Positions 8,022-18,640 of a stretch of 64,000 bases of DNA are shown here, in pieces; the first letter of the stretch is position 1, and each line of letters opens with the position of its first letter. The DNA comes from Rheinheimera sediminis (lineage in GTDB: Bacteria > Pseudomonadota > Gammaproteobacteria > Enterobacterales > Alteromonadaceae): NCBI RefSeq assembly GCF_004005375.1, contig NZ_RZUF01000023.1, forward strand, positions 1-64,000. Reading direction: 5' to 3'. The notes below the pieces were generated by a model. The model did no database searches. It was not told the origin of the DNA and was given only the letters and a program-made list of their open reading frames with translations. The translations under genes and the position numbers were made by a program.

Positions 8022-9887
8022 TTAGAACGCCTCCAGAGAGCTTGCATCATCATCCCAGCTTTCAAGAATATTATTCTTTTTGGTAGAGGCAGGACTATCC
8101 TTTTTAGGTTCAACTAAACTGTCAGAGTGCTCAATCTTAATTGAGCCATGCCCAGTGTTACTAATATCAGCAAACTGAGCATGCTTTTTCAGGTTTTTAA
8201 TTCTCACAACACCTTTCGAAGCCGCAAACAAATCCTGCTCACTTTTGATTCTATCGCGCATAGCCATCCGTGCCTTAGCAAGACCTAAAGGATTCATACT
8301 TTCACGTATAACCTCGCGATTGTAAGCCTTAATTACTTTATGTTCATGAAGGCTCAAACCTTTCGTGTAGCCAACAGGATCATCACAAGGAACAGTTAAA
8401 TATCCATTTAACTCCTCAAGGTAAACCCGAATACTAGAGAGGTCATCAGGATTCACTTTAATAAGCTTTTCGGCACTCTCTTTAGTCTGAGGGTAATTCA
8501 TACGGTACTCAGCTAACGCCACTGAGTCGTACATTAGCTCTTCATATTTAAAGCCATTTTTAGTCAATGTCCTTTCTGTACTTATCCACATATAAGTGTC
8601 GAAACGCTTTTCATCTTCTGGCTCCATTTTTAAGGGCGGTAAGGAATCAAAACTCTGTTGCCAACGCAAAATTGGCATTCTGGTCTGTCGAGAATTTGCG
8701 TCTTGATGATAAATATCGACAATCCACCGGTGGAACTCTTCCACAAAGGTAGAGAAGCGGATGACAGCGTCTTTTTGCGGATTATATTCTTCTCTCTCTA
8801 AAATGTTAGAGAATGTCTTTCCAGGGAAATCGCTTAAAAAATGTTTATTGATGACGCCGAAAAAGCGTTCAATAATTGGTTTTAACCATGGTTTACGAAC
8901 CGGATTGTATTGGACATTTATTCCTGATTCACGACATGCCTGCTCTAAGTTGTATGACCAAAACTCGGCGCCATTATCAACAACAAGTGTTTCTATTTTT
9001 CCAAAGCATGGCCACGAATTTTGGAGTGTAATACTCAATCCTTCCAGATTTTTAGGTTTGGTGGCATGGACGATTGCTTTTGCAACTGAAACATAAGATG
9101 GTGATTTATAACTTAAGTGGAAGCCTAAAATACAGCCACTGAACACATCAATGAGTAAAGTTAAATAGGGCCTGCCAATAGGGACCAAGAGGTCATCGTC
9201 AATAAGGATCACATCTAGTGGAGTATGATCAATTTCAACTCGCTCTAATATTCTTGTGGGCGGGATATGACTAGAGCAATAAGCAAACCATTGATCTGCA
9301 GTAAACTTTCCATGTCTTGCTAATGCAACAGGGTAAGGAGGTAATGACTGAACTCTTTTTCTAAACGCTGTATATGAAATCTTAGGGATCTTGCCTTCAA
9401 TAACGCCCTCATTTAGCAGTTCGATGCTATCGCAATAATACCGGTACGCATCAATAATACTGGGCCTCTTTGAATCCAGGAAACGCGATAATGCTTTTCC
9501 AAAAACGACTTCGTCTCCCTGTACTCTGCTTTTCCGATTTCCCATTGCATGGCGTTTCGCAACTAAAGATACAAAACCGCCACCGTTCTCTAAGTAACTT
9601 TGACGCCAACGGACCAGTGTTCGCCAGTTAGGCCTTTTTGCCATATCAGCAGCGAAAATCTTATCTAAAATGGGGTCAATATTTTTCTGAGTCCAGCCGC
9701 CTTTGTTTTCTTTATCAACCAGCGCAATAACCTTGTATCGATGAATAGCTTCCTGCTGCAGAGGGTCAGAGAAGGTATCCAAATCACGCTCAATAATTTC
9801 TGAATCTTTAAGTTTGACATACTGGGCTGGCGGGGTTGGTTTTACAGCATTATCTGTGTTAACAAATTCGTCTTTAAATTCTTTCAT
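8022..9887 (-). CDS. tnsB: TnsB/TniA-type DDE transposase
   Basis: This 621-residue Mu/rve-type transposase has the catalytic triad D220 (VEIDHTP), D304 (VVDNGAEF) and E340 (PIIERFFG). N-terminal winged-helix or HTH DNA-binding parts lie around residues 50-200, and a C-terminal Mu-type beta-barrel region follows the core. The enzyme cuts and joins the 3' ends and binds the terminal repeats. I place the start at ATG 9887: GGAG lies 6 bases upstream and the codon overlaps the tnsA stop as ATGA. An ATG at 9899 is possible but has no ribosome site. It ends in an acidic tail (ESWDDDASSLEAF), a likely contact for TnsC. Confidence 0.9.
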   Translation of the reverse strand: MKEFKDEFVNTDNAVKPTPPAQYVKLKDSEIIERDLDTFSDPLQQEAIHRYKVIALVDKENKGGWTQKNIDPILDKIFAADMAKRPNWRTLVRWRQSYLENGGGFVSLVAKRHAMGNRKSRVQGDEVVFGKALSRFLDSKRPSIIDAYRYYCDSIELLNEGVIEGKIPKISYTAFRKRVQSLPPYPVALARHGKFTADQWFAYCSSHIPPTRILERVEIDHTPLDVILIDDDLLVPIGRPYLTLLIDVFSGCILGFHLSYKSPSYVSVAKAIVHATKPKNLEGLSITLQNSWPCFGKIETLVVDNGAEFWSYNLEQACRESGINVQYNPVRKPWLKPIIERFFGVINKHFLSDFPGKTFSNILEREEYNPQKDAVIRFSTFVEEFHRWIVDIYHQDANSRQTRMPILRWQQSFDSLPPLKMEPEDEKRFDTYMWISTERTLTKNGFKYEELMYDSVALAEYRMNYPQTKESAEKLIKVNPDDLSSIRVYLEELNGYLTVPCDDPVGYTKGLSLHEHKVIKAYNREVIRESMNPLGLAKARMAMRDRIKSEQDLFAASKGVVRIKNLKKHAQFADISNTGHGSIKIEHSDSLVEPKKDSPASTKKNNILESWDDDASSLEAF

Positions 9888-10513
9888 TCCGAGCTCCATA
9901 CCAAAGGATTTAGAGTTAAATCTTCTCCCTCCAAATCAGTAGCTAACAAGCCTTTACTTATTAACGTAATTACTAGAGCACGAGTTTCACCTAATGGAAG
10001 GCTATGCTCTTCAGCTATCTGATTGAGCCGAATAGGCCCAGAACTTTGAAGCTCACTAAGCAGCGTACGCTGACGGTTGTTGACTTCATGTGGCCCAGAG
10101 TATCGGTGTAATAACTTGAGATTATTTAGCACAGGGTTTACCCGAACCTGTTTCTCAGTCACCAAGATAAGCTCTATTCCTAATGAGCTGGAGGTGGCCT
10201 GCTTCGCTACAAACCGAGCTCTAAAAATTGGGTCTAAGGTTTTACGAAAGGGTTTATACTCATGGAAAACGAGCCTTCCATCGACATACCTAATCAGAGT
10301 ATCGGGAGTATAGGGTAAGCGTTTGCCATCAAATTCATAGTAAAAGCCTTGCGGCTGACTGCGAAAGCTTTCAACCGAATTATTAAATTCATGGTGAAAG
10401 CAGGCGTCAAATTCGATGGAGCCTTCACACATTATGGTTTCACCAACTTTGGCGCTGGCGAACTTGTATAAAGTTTTTACTGGTGAAGCTTTGCGTAAAT
10501 TTCTGATGTACAT
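9884..10513 (-). CDS. tnsA: TnsA-type endonuclease
   Basis: This 209-residue protein resembles TnsA, the restriction-like nuclease that cuts the 5' ends so that the element moves by cut-and-paste. Catalytic residues are visible: E34 (SIEFD), D71 (YTPDTLI) and E85-x-K87 (FHEYKP). A winged-helix-like C-terminal domain follows (about residues 130-200, IRLNQIAEEHSLPLGETRALVI). ATG 10513 is preferred over an upstream TTG at 10519; neither has a clear ribosome site. It is the first gene of the tns operon, about 200 bases from the transposon terminus and pointing into the element, as in Tn7. It is somewhat shorter than Tn7 TnsA (273 residues). Confidence 0.85.
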   Translation of the reverse strand: MYIRNLRKASPVKTLYKFASAKVGETIMCEGSIEFDACFHHEFNNSVESFRSQPQGFYYEFDGKRLPYTPDTLIRYVDGRLVFHEYKPFRKTLDPIFRARFVAKQATSSSLGIELILVTEKQVRVNPVLNNLKLLHRYSGPHEVNNRQRTLLSELQSSGPIRLNQIAEEHSLPLGETRALVITLISKGLLATDLEGEDLTLNPLVWSSE

Positions 10514-10622
10514 ATACAATAATCAGAGCAATTTCGTGTATGTAAAGTGTAGAAGACTTAGTGAACTAGTCAACTTTGTCATTGATTGGTTGTAAATCAG
10601 CGTAACTAACTGATTTAGCTGG

Positions 10623-10726
10623 CCATAAATTATGTAATAAAACTACAAAATCAGAAATTATGTCAATCTATGGTTTCAATTTGTCACGCTATGGTTTCTT
10701 TATGTCAAACTATGATTTCAGCGACA
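10623..10726 (-). repeat. Right end of the Tn7-like element with tandem TnsB-type sites
   Basis: Reading inward on the minus strand from 10726, the end begins TGTCGCTGAAATCATAG. Units that start TGACA and continue N4-GAAACCATAG follow at 10707 and 10686, spaced 21 bp. A more diverged TGACATAATTTCTG starts at 10665 and TTACATAATTTATGG at 10637. A TGT terminus and 20-22-bp repeated sites beginning with GACA are the hallmark of Tn7-type ends. If the terminus is right, the flanking 5-bp duplication would be GATTC (10727-10731). The partner end is not in the window, so the exact boundary is unproven. Confidence 0.7.
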
Positions 10727-10772
10727 GATTCAGCGGCAACAAAAATACTTAGATATTTAGCCGTCTATACTG

Positions 10773-10801
10773 TTGCAAAGCCCAAATTGCCGTGATATTA
10801 C
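10773..10801 (+). promoter_or_regulatory. Predicted promoter of the leu operon
   Basis: TTGCAA (10773-10778) and TATTAC (10796-10801) are separated by 17 bases and lie about 28 bases upstream of the leader-peptide ATG. A TATACT hexamer at 10766-10771 is an alternative -10 but has no matching -35. The promoter starts 46 bases beyond the proposed transposon end. Confidence 0.55.
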
Positions 10802-10828
10802 TAGTAACAGTTGTATAAATTAAACCCA

Positions 10829-10927
10829 ATGAAGACCCAAACAACAATGAATTTAAACCAGCGTTTTGCTAACCTGCTCACACTCCTCGTGCTCCTCAAC
10901 AGGCCACGGGGCTTTGTGCATTGGTAA
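10829..10927 (+). CDS. leuL: leu operon leader peptide
   Basis: This 32-residue peptide, beginning MKTQTTMNLNQRFANLL, has seven leucines. Six of them lie in the run NLLTLLVLL (codons 15-23, mostly CTC), immediately before a hairpin-terminator region and leuA. This is the signature of a leucine attenuation leader: when charged tRNA-Leu is scarce the ribosome stalls in the run. There is no strong Shine-Dalgarno; a second ATG at 10847 is an alternative start that keeps the leucine run. Confidence 0.85.
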   Translation: MKTQTTMNLNQRFANLLTLLVLLNRPRGFVHW

Positions 10928-10979
10928 AACGACTGTACCAGTAAACTAAAAACCCCGTGCCACAGGCCGGGGTTTTTTG
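10905..10979 (+). terminator. leu attenuator (terminator and antiterminator)
   Basis: The terminator stem is AACCCCG (10951-10957) with CGGGGTT (10968-10974), plus an inner GCC/GGC pair, followed by six T. A competing pairing joins CACGGGG (10905-10911, inside the leader-peptide frame just after the leucine run) with CCCCGTG (10953-10959). A ribosome stalled on the leucine codons would leave the first element free and so block the terminator. The pairings are visible; the mechanism follows the known leu/his/ilv attenuation model. Confidence 0.8.
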
Positions 10980-11031
10980 TTTTAACCAAGGCCACCAGAA
11001 CGGGTTTAAATCAATCAATGAGGAAAATGTG

Positions 11032-13688
<2,657 letters not shown>

Positions 13689-13690
13689 TG

Positions 13691-15112
13691 ATGGCTAAAA
13701 CCTTATATCAGAAAATTTACCAAAGCCATGTAGTGGCCGCTGTGAATGGCAGCACCGACTTGTTATTTGTCGACCGCCATTTAATACATGAAGTCACCAG
13801 CCCTCAGGCTTTTGCCGGTTTACGCCAGGCGGGACGCACTGTGCGCCGTCCTGATTTAACTTATGCCACTATGGATCATAATGTCTCGACTCAGCTGCGC
13901 AGCATTGACGCCGCGGGGGAAACCTCGCGTAAACAGTTGGAAGCACTGGCAGCCAACTGCAAAGAATTTAATGTGCCTTTACTGGATTTACTGCATCCGG
14001 ACCAAGGCATAGTGCATGTGATAGGCCCTGAGCTTGGCTTAACTCAGCCGGGTATGATTATTGTTTGTGGTGATTCCCATACCTCGACTCATGGTGCTTT
14101 TGGTGCTATCGCCTTTGGTATTGGTACGTCCGAAGTAGAACATGTGCTGGCGACTCAAACTTTGCAGCAGCAAGTGGCGAAAACTTTAAAAGTGGAAGTC
14201 ACAGGTTCGTTATCGCCTTTTGTTACCCCTAAAGATGTAATTATGGCGGTAATAGGCCAGTTAGGTACTGCTGGTGGTAATGGTTATGTGGCTGAATTCT
14301 GCGGCTCTGCTATTCGCGGCATGAGTATGGAAGGCCGTATGACGCTGTGTAATATGAGCATTGAAATGGGTGCCAAGGCAGGTTTGATAGCGCCGGATGA
14401 AGTGACTTTTAGCTATTTAAAAGGCAAACCTCATGCACCACAAGCAGAGCACTGGGATGCAGCCGTTAGCTATTGGCAAAGCCTGTATTCAGATGCGGAT
14501 GCAGTCTTTGATAAAACAGTAACTATTGCCGCGGAGAGTATCAGACCCCAAGTGACCTGGGGCACTAACCCTGAACAAGTGATAGCTGTCGATCAGCCAA
14601 TTCCTTCCCCTGAATCGTTCAGCGATTTAATTAAAGCTGATGCCGCGCGCCGAGCTTTGACCTATATGGGTATTGAAGCGGGCCAGAAATTAACTGACCT
14701 GAAAGTCGATGTGGTCTTTATTGGTTCCTGTACCAACAGCCGGATTGAAGATTTACGTCAGGCTGCTGCTGTGGTGCAAGGCAAACAAGTGGCCTCTGGT
14801 GTTCGTGCTTTGATAGTGCCGGGTTCAGGTCAGGTGAAACGTCAGGCTGAAGCCGAAGGTTTAGCTGATATCTTTAAAGCTTCTGGTTTTGAATGGCGTG
14901 AACCAGGCTGCTCTATGTGTTTAGGTATGAACGATGACAGAGTTGAAGCAGGCCAACGTTGTGCCTCCACCTCAAACCGCAATTTTGAGGGCCGTCAGGG
15001 TCGCGGCAGCCGCACCCATTTAGTTAGCCCTGCTATGGCAGCGGCTGCAGCTATTGCCGGTCGTTTTGTTGATATTTCGTCTTTTGAAAGCGTGGGGGGA
15101 AACAACCAATGA
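13691..15112 (+). CDS. leuC: 3-isopropylmalate dehydratase large subunit
   Basis: LeuC with LeuD isomerises 2- to 3-isopropylmalate through an aconitase-type [4Fe-4S] cluster. It has 473 residues. The three cluster cysteines are visible in GSCTNSR and in CSMCLGMN, and the [13 protein letters not shown] signature is present. Two adjacent ATGs (13688, 13691) are possible. I chose the second because the protein then starts MAKTLYQK like characterised LeuC proteins; the first overlaps the leuB stop. The 3' end overlaps leuD by 4 bases (ATGA). Confidence 0.96.
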   Translation: MAKTLYQKIYQSHVVAAVNGSTDLLFVDRHLIHEVTSPQAFAGLRQAGRTVRRPDLTYATMDHNVSTQLRSIDAAGETSRKQLEALAANCKEFNVPLLDLLHPDQGIVHVIGPELGLTQPGMIIVCGDSHTSTHGAFGAIAFGIGTSEVEHVLATQTLQQQVAKTLKVEVTGSLSPFVTPKDVIMAVIGQLGTAGGNGYVAEFCGSAIRGMSMEGRMTLCNMSIEMGAKAGLIAPDEVTFSYLKGKPHAPQAEHWDAAVSYWQSLYSDADAVFDKTVTIAAESIRPQVTWGTNPEQVIAVDQPIPSPESFSDLIKADAARRALTYMGIEAGQKLTDLKVDVVFIGSCTNSRIEDLRQAAAVVQGKQVASGVRALIVPGSGQVKRQAEAEGLADIFKASGFEWREPGCSMCLGMNDDRVEAGQRCASTSNRNFEGRQGRGSRTHLVSPAMAAAAAIAGRFVDISSFESVGGNNQ

Positions 15113-15711
15113 GCCAGATTTTTGCAGAAGGATTAGTCTGTCCTTTAGATAAAAACAACGTCGATACTGACCAGATCATTCCGAAGCAGTTTTTAACCTC
15201 GGTCAGCCGTGACGGTTTTGCCGAAGCCTTATTTTATGACTGGCGTTATCTGGCGAACGAAACACCTAACCCTGACTTTGTGTTAAACGCCCCGCAATAC
15301 AAAGGCGCTTCTATTCTGCTGACCCGGGCTAACTTCGGTTGCGGCTCCAGCCGAGAACATGCGCCATGGGCTATTCAGCAGTATGGTTTTAACGTAGTGA
15401 TTGCCGAAAGTTTTGCCGATATTTTCTTTAATAACAGCATTAACAACGGCATGTTACTGATTAGCCTGAGCGCATCCAATATCGAGTTTTTATTCAGCCG
15501 CTGCCAACAAGGCACACAAGAGTGGAAAATAGATTTGGCTGGCCAGCAGATTATTCTGGGCAATAACGCTGCTGTAGGTTTTCAGATAGACCCTGATATC
15601 AAACAGCGTTTGTTAAGTGGCCTGGATTTTATCGGCGCCAGCGAACAATTTTCACCACAAATATCAAGCTATGAAACCCAACGCGCCAACAACCAGCCTT
15701 GGTTAGGGTAA
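15109..15711 (+). CDS. leuD: 3-isopropylmalate dehydratase small subunit
   Basis: This 200-residue swivel-domain partner of LeuC has the [13 protein letters not shown] start region and the [14 protein letters not shown] signature that positions the substrate. Size and sequence fit LeuD fully. It is the last gene of the operon; a GC-rich hairpin without a T-run lies about 120 bases downstream. Confidence 0.96.
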   Translation: MSQIFAEGLVCPLDKNNVDTDQIIPKQFLTSVSRDGFAEALFYDWRYLANETPNPDFVLNAPQYKGASILLTRANFGCGSSREHAPWAIQQYGFNVVIAESFADIFFNNSINNGMLLISLSASNIEFLFSRCQQGTQEWKIDLAGQQIILGNNAAVGFQIDPDIKQRLLSGLDFIGASEQFSPQISSYETQRANNQPWLG

Positions 15712-16015
15712 CACTACTTTTGTTCAGACCGCATGGGCCGCGACTTGTGCCGGCCCGTCCATGGCTACCGAAATAGCCTATAAACGGGGGAAAACCCGAC
15801 TACCACCTGATCGGAATTTAAAACGGAAGGGGCAAGCCCCTCCCCTGCAGACATGAATAGCCCATCCAGCCGTCTAGCCATAAACTATTGATTTACATCA
15901 GCTACTTGCTAATCATAAAAGTCGGGTAATACTTGGCAAAGCAGTATCAGACAGTATATAGTTTCATTATTATCAATTTTACCAGTTCACCTATGAACCT
16001 TTAAGGGGTATTTTT
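15712..16015 (+). other. Intergenic region after leuD
   Basis: No gene is seen. A hairpin GGGGC-AA-GCCCC (15829-15840) follows leuD without a T-run and may be a weak terminator. The sequence near 15960-15990 is AT-rich (ATATAG, TTATTATC) and probably holds the promoter of the next gene, whose ribosome site AAGGGG lies at about 16003-16008. Confidence 0.4.
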
Positions 16016-16387
16016 ATGAAAAAGCTCGTTACGTTAGCAGTAGTAGCAAGTGCTTATTTCGCCGCAGCACCTTCAGTTTTCGCTCAGGATCAATGGGCTG
16101 TATCCTTGTGTGAATATACGAAAGCAGACGATAAAAACCGCGTCCGTAAAGTTTTATCTGATAACAAAGTTAACGTTCGTAAGGTCTATGATGCGATCCA
16201 ATGCAACGGTGATTCGCTGATTAAGTTTGCGATGCGTAGTGATGCCTATGAAACAGGTTCTTTTCTGGTAAAGCAGATGCCTGCTAAAGCATTGGTTGCT
16301 GAAGATTTGGAAGCATGGGCTGCGGCCAATGGTTTATCAGCTTCTCCACTGATCAACGATATTAAAGCTCGTATCGGCCAGGATTAA
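16016..16387 (+). CDS. Exported DUF3718 family protein
   Basis: This 123-residue protein has a clear signal peptide (MKKLVTLAVVASAYFAAAPSVFA, cleavage before QDQWAV). The mature part has two conserved cysteines (SLCEYTKADDKNRVRKVL and YDAIQCNGDSLIKFAM), the DUF3718 pattern common in Alteromonadales. The two cysteines could form a disulfide in the periplasm. Function is unknown. It is monocistronic, with a good AAGGGG ribosome site and its own terminator. Confidence 0.8.
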   Translation: MKKLVTLAVVASAYFAAAPSVFAQDQWAVSLCEYTKADDKNRVRKVLSDNKVNVRKVYDAIQCNGDSLIKFAMRSDAYETGSFLVKQMPAKALVAEDLEAWAAANGLSASPLINDIKARIGQD

Positions 16388-16436
16388 TCACTCCACCTGA
16401 GCCAGTATTTACTGGTAAAAATATCCTCTGTAAAAG

Positions 16437-16462
16437 CAGCTCCCCAAAGGAGCTGTTTTTTT
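16437..16462 (+). terminator. Intrinsic terminator of the DUF3718 gene
   Basis: CAGCTCC (16437-16443) pairs with GGAGCTG (16449-16455), followed by seven T. Confidence 0.85.
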
Positions 16463-16622
16463 ATGTCCAGGGACGGACGGTATGTCGCAACTGTAAGGAA
16501 CAGAGTTGCGACTATGTCCAGGGACGGACGGTATGTCGCAACTGTAGGGAACAGAGTTGCGACTATGTCCAGGGACGGACGCTATGTCTCGCAACTGTAA
16601 ATATAAATAACAGTGTTGCGAC
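16462..16622 (+). repeat. Three tandem 51-bp hairpin repeats
   Basis: Units start at 16462, 16513 and 16564, each with TATGTCCAGGGACGGAC. In units 1 and 2 this is followed by an inverted repeat GTCGCAACT...AGTTGCGAC (unit 1: 16484-16492 with 16504-16512), with an inner CTGT/ACAG pair. Unit 3 is longer and diverged, but compensating sequence keeps the stem. The array begins exactly at the end of the DUF3718 terminator T-run and lies between two convergent genes. Confidence 0.85.
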
Positions 16623-16645
16623 AGTTCAGGCCTCAAAGCCAGAGT

Positions 16646-17611
16646 TTAATTTGTATTGGCTTTCAAATTCAGACTGGCAAAGTTGATAAAATCCTCTGCG
16701 CTACCAATTCCTGCCATGGCAGAACCATCCTGCATTTCGGAAAAAGTTGGGGGATCTTGAAATTTAAAACTGAGTTTTAAACGTTGGGGTTGCTGTATAA
16801 ATCCCAGAAGAGGCTCACGTATTTGAACAGGGATTTGCTGATTTTGCTGCAAAGCTGCGGTGAGCTGCTGCTGCATCACCTCATAATCCGGGGTGATTTG
16901 CGCCTGAGCCAATTGCGCAAAAAGTTGCTGGAGAAAAGCTTTGTTTTCAAGTTCAATTGCACCATTGGCAACACCTATAACCCCAACTTTTTTCATCATA
17001 TTTGGCAAATAGTCTGGTTGTTCAGATCGCTGCTGTTGCTGCTCAGGAGTGAGCTGTTTTACCTCTTCGGCATATTGCCATAACTCAGTAACACCAGTCA
17101 GAGCAAAACGGTAGTTGAGGCTAAAATGGTGATCTATCCTCAATTCTTGCTGAAAAGACAACTCGCCGGTTTTTGCTTTGTAGTTGTATTGATAATTTAA
17201 CTCCATCAACAAAGAGCCTAAGTAATCAGCCAAGTCGGCTGGCAAAGCAGCCAATGCCTGTGGTGCAAGTTTTAAATCTTTGAATCGGGCAGCTCCATCT
17301 TCAGGTAAACCTTCCCGCTGCAACCCTATCAGCTCTACCTGACCTATAGTGACTAAATCACCCATACCAGCAATACCAATATGCAAATTCTGGATTTTAT
17401 AACTTGAGGTAATAATATTGGCGGACAGCTTGCTGTAACTCATATGAATAGGCGGCATATCACCATGTTCAGCCAATTCCTGATACTGCTGATTACTGCG
17501 CTCTATATGACCAGCCATCAGTTGTTCAGCATTATGGTTAGCATAAAAAAGACCAGCTAAAGCGCTGGCAGATGCAAACAATGCGGCACCAAGCCAAATC
17601 TTTTTATCCAT
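16646..17611 (-). CDS. DUF945/YdgA-like inner-membrane-anchored periplasmic protein
   Basis: This 321-residue protein starts at ATG 17611 (GGAAGAG upstream; an earlier ATG at 17629 would add six residues). An N-terminal hydrophobic segment (LGAALFASASALAGLFY, about 5-21) acts as an anchor. The rest is polar and beta-rich with a glutamine-rich C-terminal half (EEVKQLTPEQQQQRSEQPD) and ends in the SAEDFINFASLNLKANTN region. The layout resembles DUF945 (YdgA-type) proteins, but I saw no diagnostic motif. Function is unknown. Confidence 0.5.
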   Translation of the reverse strand: MDKKIWLGAALFASASALAGLFYANHNAEQLMAGHIERSNQQYQELAEHGDMPPIHMSYSKLSANIITSSYKIQNLHIGIAGMGDLVTIGQVELIGLQREGLPEDGAARFKDLKLAPQALAALPADLADYLGSLLMELNYQYNYKAKTGELSFQQELRIDHHFSLNYRFALTGVTELWQYAEEVKQLTPEQQQQRSEQPDYLPNMMKKVGVIGVANGAIELENKAFLQQLFAQLAQAQITPDYEVMQQQLTAALQQNQQIPVQIREPLLGFIQQPQRLKLSFKFQDPPTFSEMQDGSAMAGIGSAEDFINFASLNLKANTN

Positions 17612-17742
17612 ATTTTCTCTTCCTTCCACAAAACTAGCGACGCCATACTAGCATGAGCAGAAAATAAAACACCTGTCTGAACCTGTGATTCACACCAAAA
17701 GCCTGTTAATTTAACGTTATTCATCTCATTTTTTGGTGTGCT

Positions 17743-18369
17743 ATGGAGCTCTATTTCCATTGGTTTGATTTATTAGGTATAGCGGTGTTTGCTATCTCAG
17801 GCACTTTAGCTGCGTGGCGAAAACAGATGGATGGCTTCGGAGTCATAGTACTTGCCACTGTAACAGCCATAGGTGGTGGAACCTTGCGGGATCTGATCCT
17901 CGACTCCCCGGTCATTTGGCTGACCAACAACAGTTACTTTTTAGCTATTTTTACTGCCGCCACTCTGACTATTTTATTAGTCCGTAACCGACTAGTGATC
18001 CCAAACAATACCTTGCAAATTGCCGATGCCTTCGGTTTAGCGTTCTTTGTTATTATGGGTACACAAAAAGCTATGGACCATGGCACCTCAGACTTTGTCG
18101 CTATTATGCTGGGTACTATGAGCGGCGTCTGTGGCGGCATGATCCGCGATGTATTATGCCGTGAAATACCAATGGTATTTCGTGGCGAGTTATATGCCAT
18201 CACCTGCATTTTTGGTGGCTTGGTTTATGTGCAATTGTTGAGTTTTGGCGTAGACCAAATGCCTGCAATGTTATCAGGCATGATAGCTTTACTGGCTTTA
18301 CGATTAGCTGCTATTCGCTGGCATTTAACCATTCCGGTGTTTGGCAAAAAAGCCAACGATTTGCGCTAA
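17743..18369 (+). CDS. TRIC/YicG-type (UPF0126) membrane protein
   Basis: This 208-residue protein has about seven transmembrane helices and two copies of the glycine-rich UPF0126 motif: GGGTLRDLILDSPVIWL (about 46-62) and GGMIRDVLCREIPMVFRGE (about 130-148). Two-fold pseudosymmetry is typical of this family. Bacterial homologues have been described as TRIC-type cation channels and, for YicG, as glycine transporters. It is divergent from the DUF945-like gene with a 130-base spacer. The family is sure; the substrate is not. Confidence 0.85.
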   Translation: MELYFHWFDLLGIAVFAISGTLAAWRKQMDGFGVIVLATVTAIGGGTLRDLILDSPVIWLTNNSYFLAIFTAATLTILLVRNRLVIPNNTLQIADAFGLAFFVIMGTQKAMDHGTSDFVAIMLGTMSGVCGGMIRDVLCREIPMVFRGELYAITCIFGGLVYVQLLSFGVDQMPAMLSGMIALLALRLAAIRWHLTIPVFGKKANDLR

Positions 18370-18566
18370 AGCAAGCTTGGCATCACGCCAGTTTTTTAGC
18401 TGCACCTCTATGCTTGACCATTTTGGCGCTATCGGAACAGCAAGACATGTAAAAAATGAAAGCTCAACCTCAGAAATGTAAGCTTATCGTTGAACACAAA
18501 TAACAGCATGGCGGGTTTACAGAGTCTTTAGTCTTCATAGGCTATCGATTCAGCCGTAGTGGTATC

Positions 18567-18591
18567 AATTAGCCAGCTACACTGGCTAATT
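18567..18591 (+). other. Perfect 10-bp inverted repeat upstream of comM
   Basis: AATTAGCCAG (18567-18576) and CTGGCTAATT (18582-18591) flank a 5-base loop about 50 bases before the comM start. No T-run follows, so it is not an intrinsic terminator. It could be an operator or a 5' UTR hairpin. Nothing else is visible in 18370-18640. Confidence 0.4.
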
Positions 18592-18640
18592 CAGATTCCA
18601 TGGTTAAAATTAAGTAAACAAAATTATCTGAGGATGGAGT

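Noticed and set aside
16462-16622. CRISPR array.
   Set aside because: The repeats are contiguous 51-bp units with no unique spacers, and no cas genes are nearby.
16409-16636. A 75-codon minus-strand open frame with repeated VPGHSRNSVPYSCDIPS.
   Set aside because: It is a by-product of the 51-bp repeat (17 codons per unit) and lacks a ribosome site or domain.
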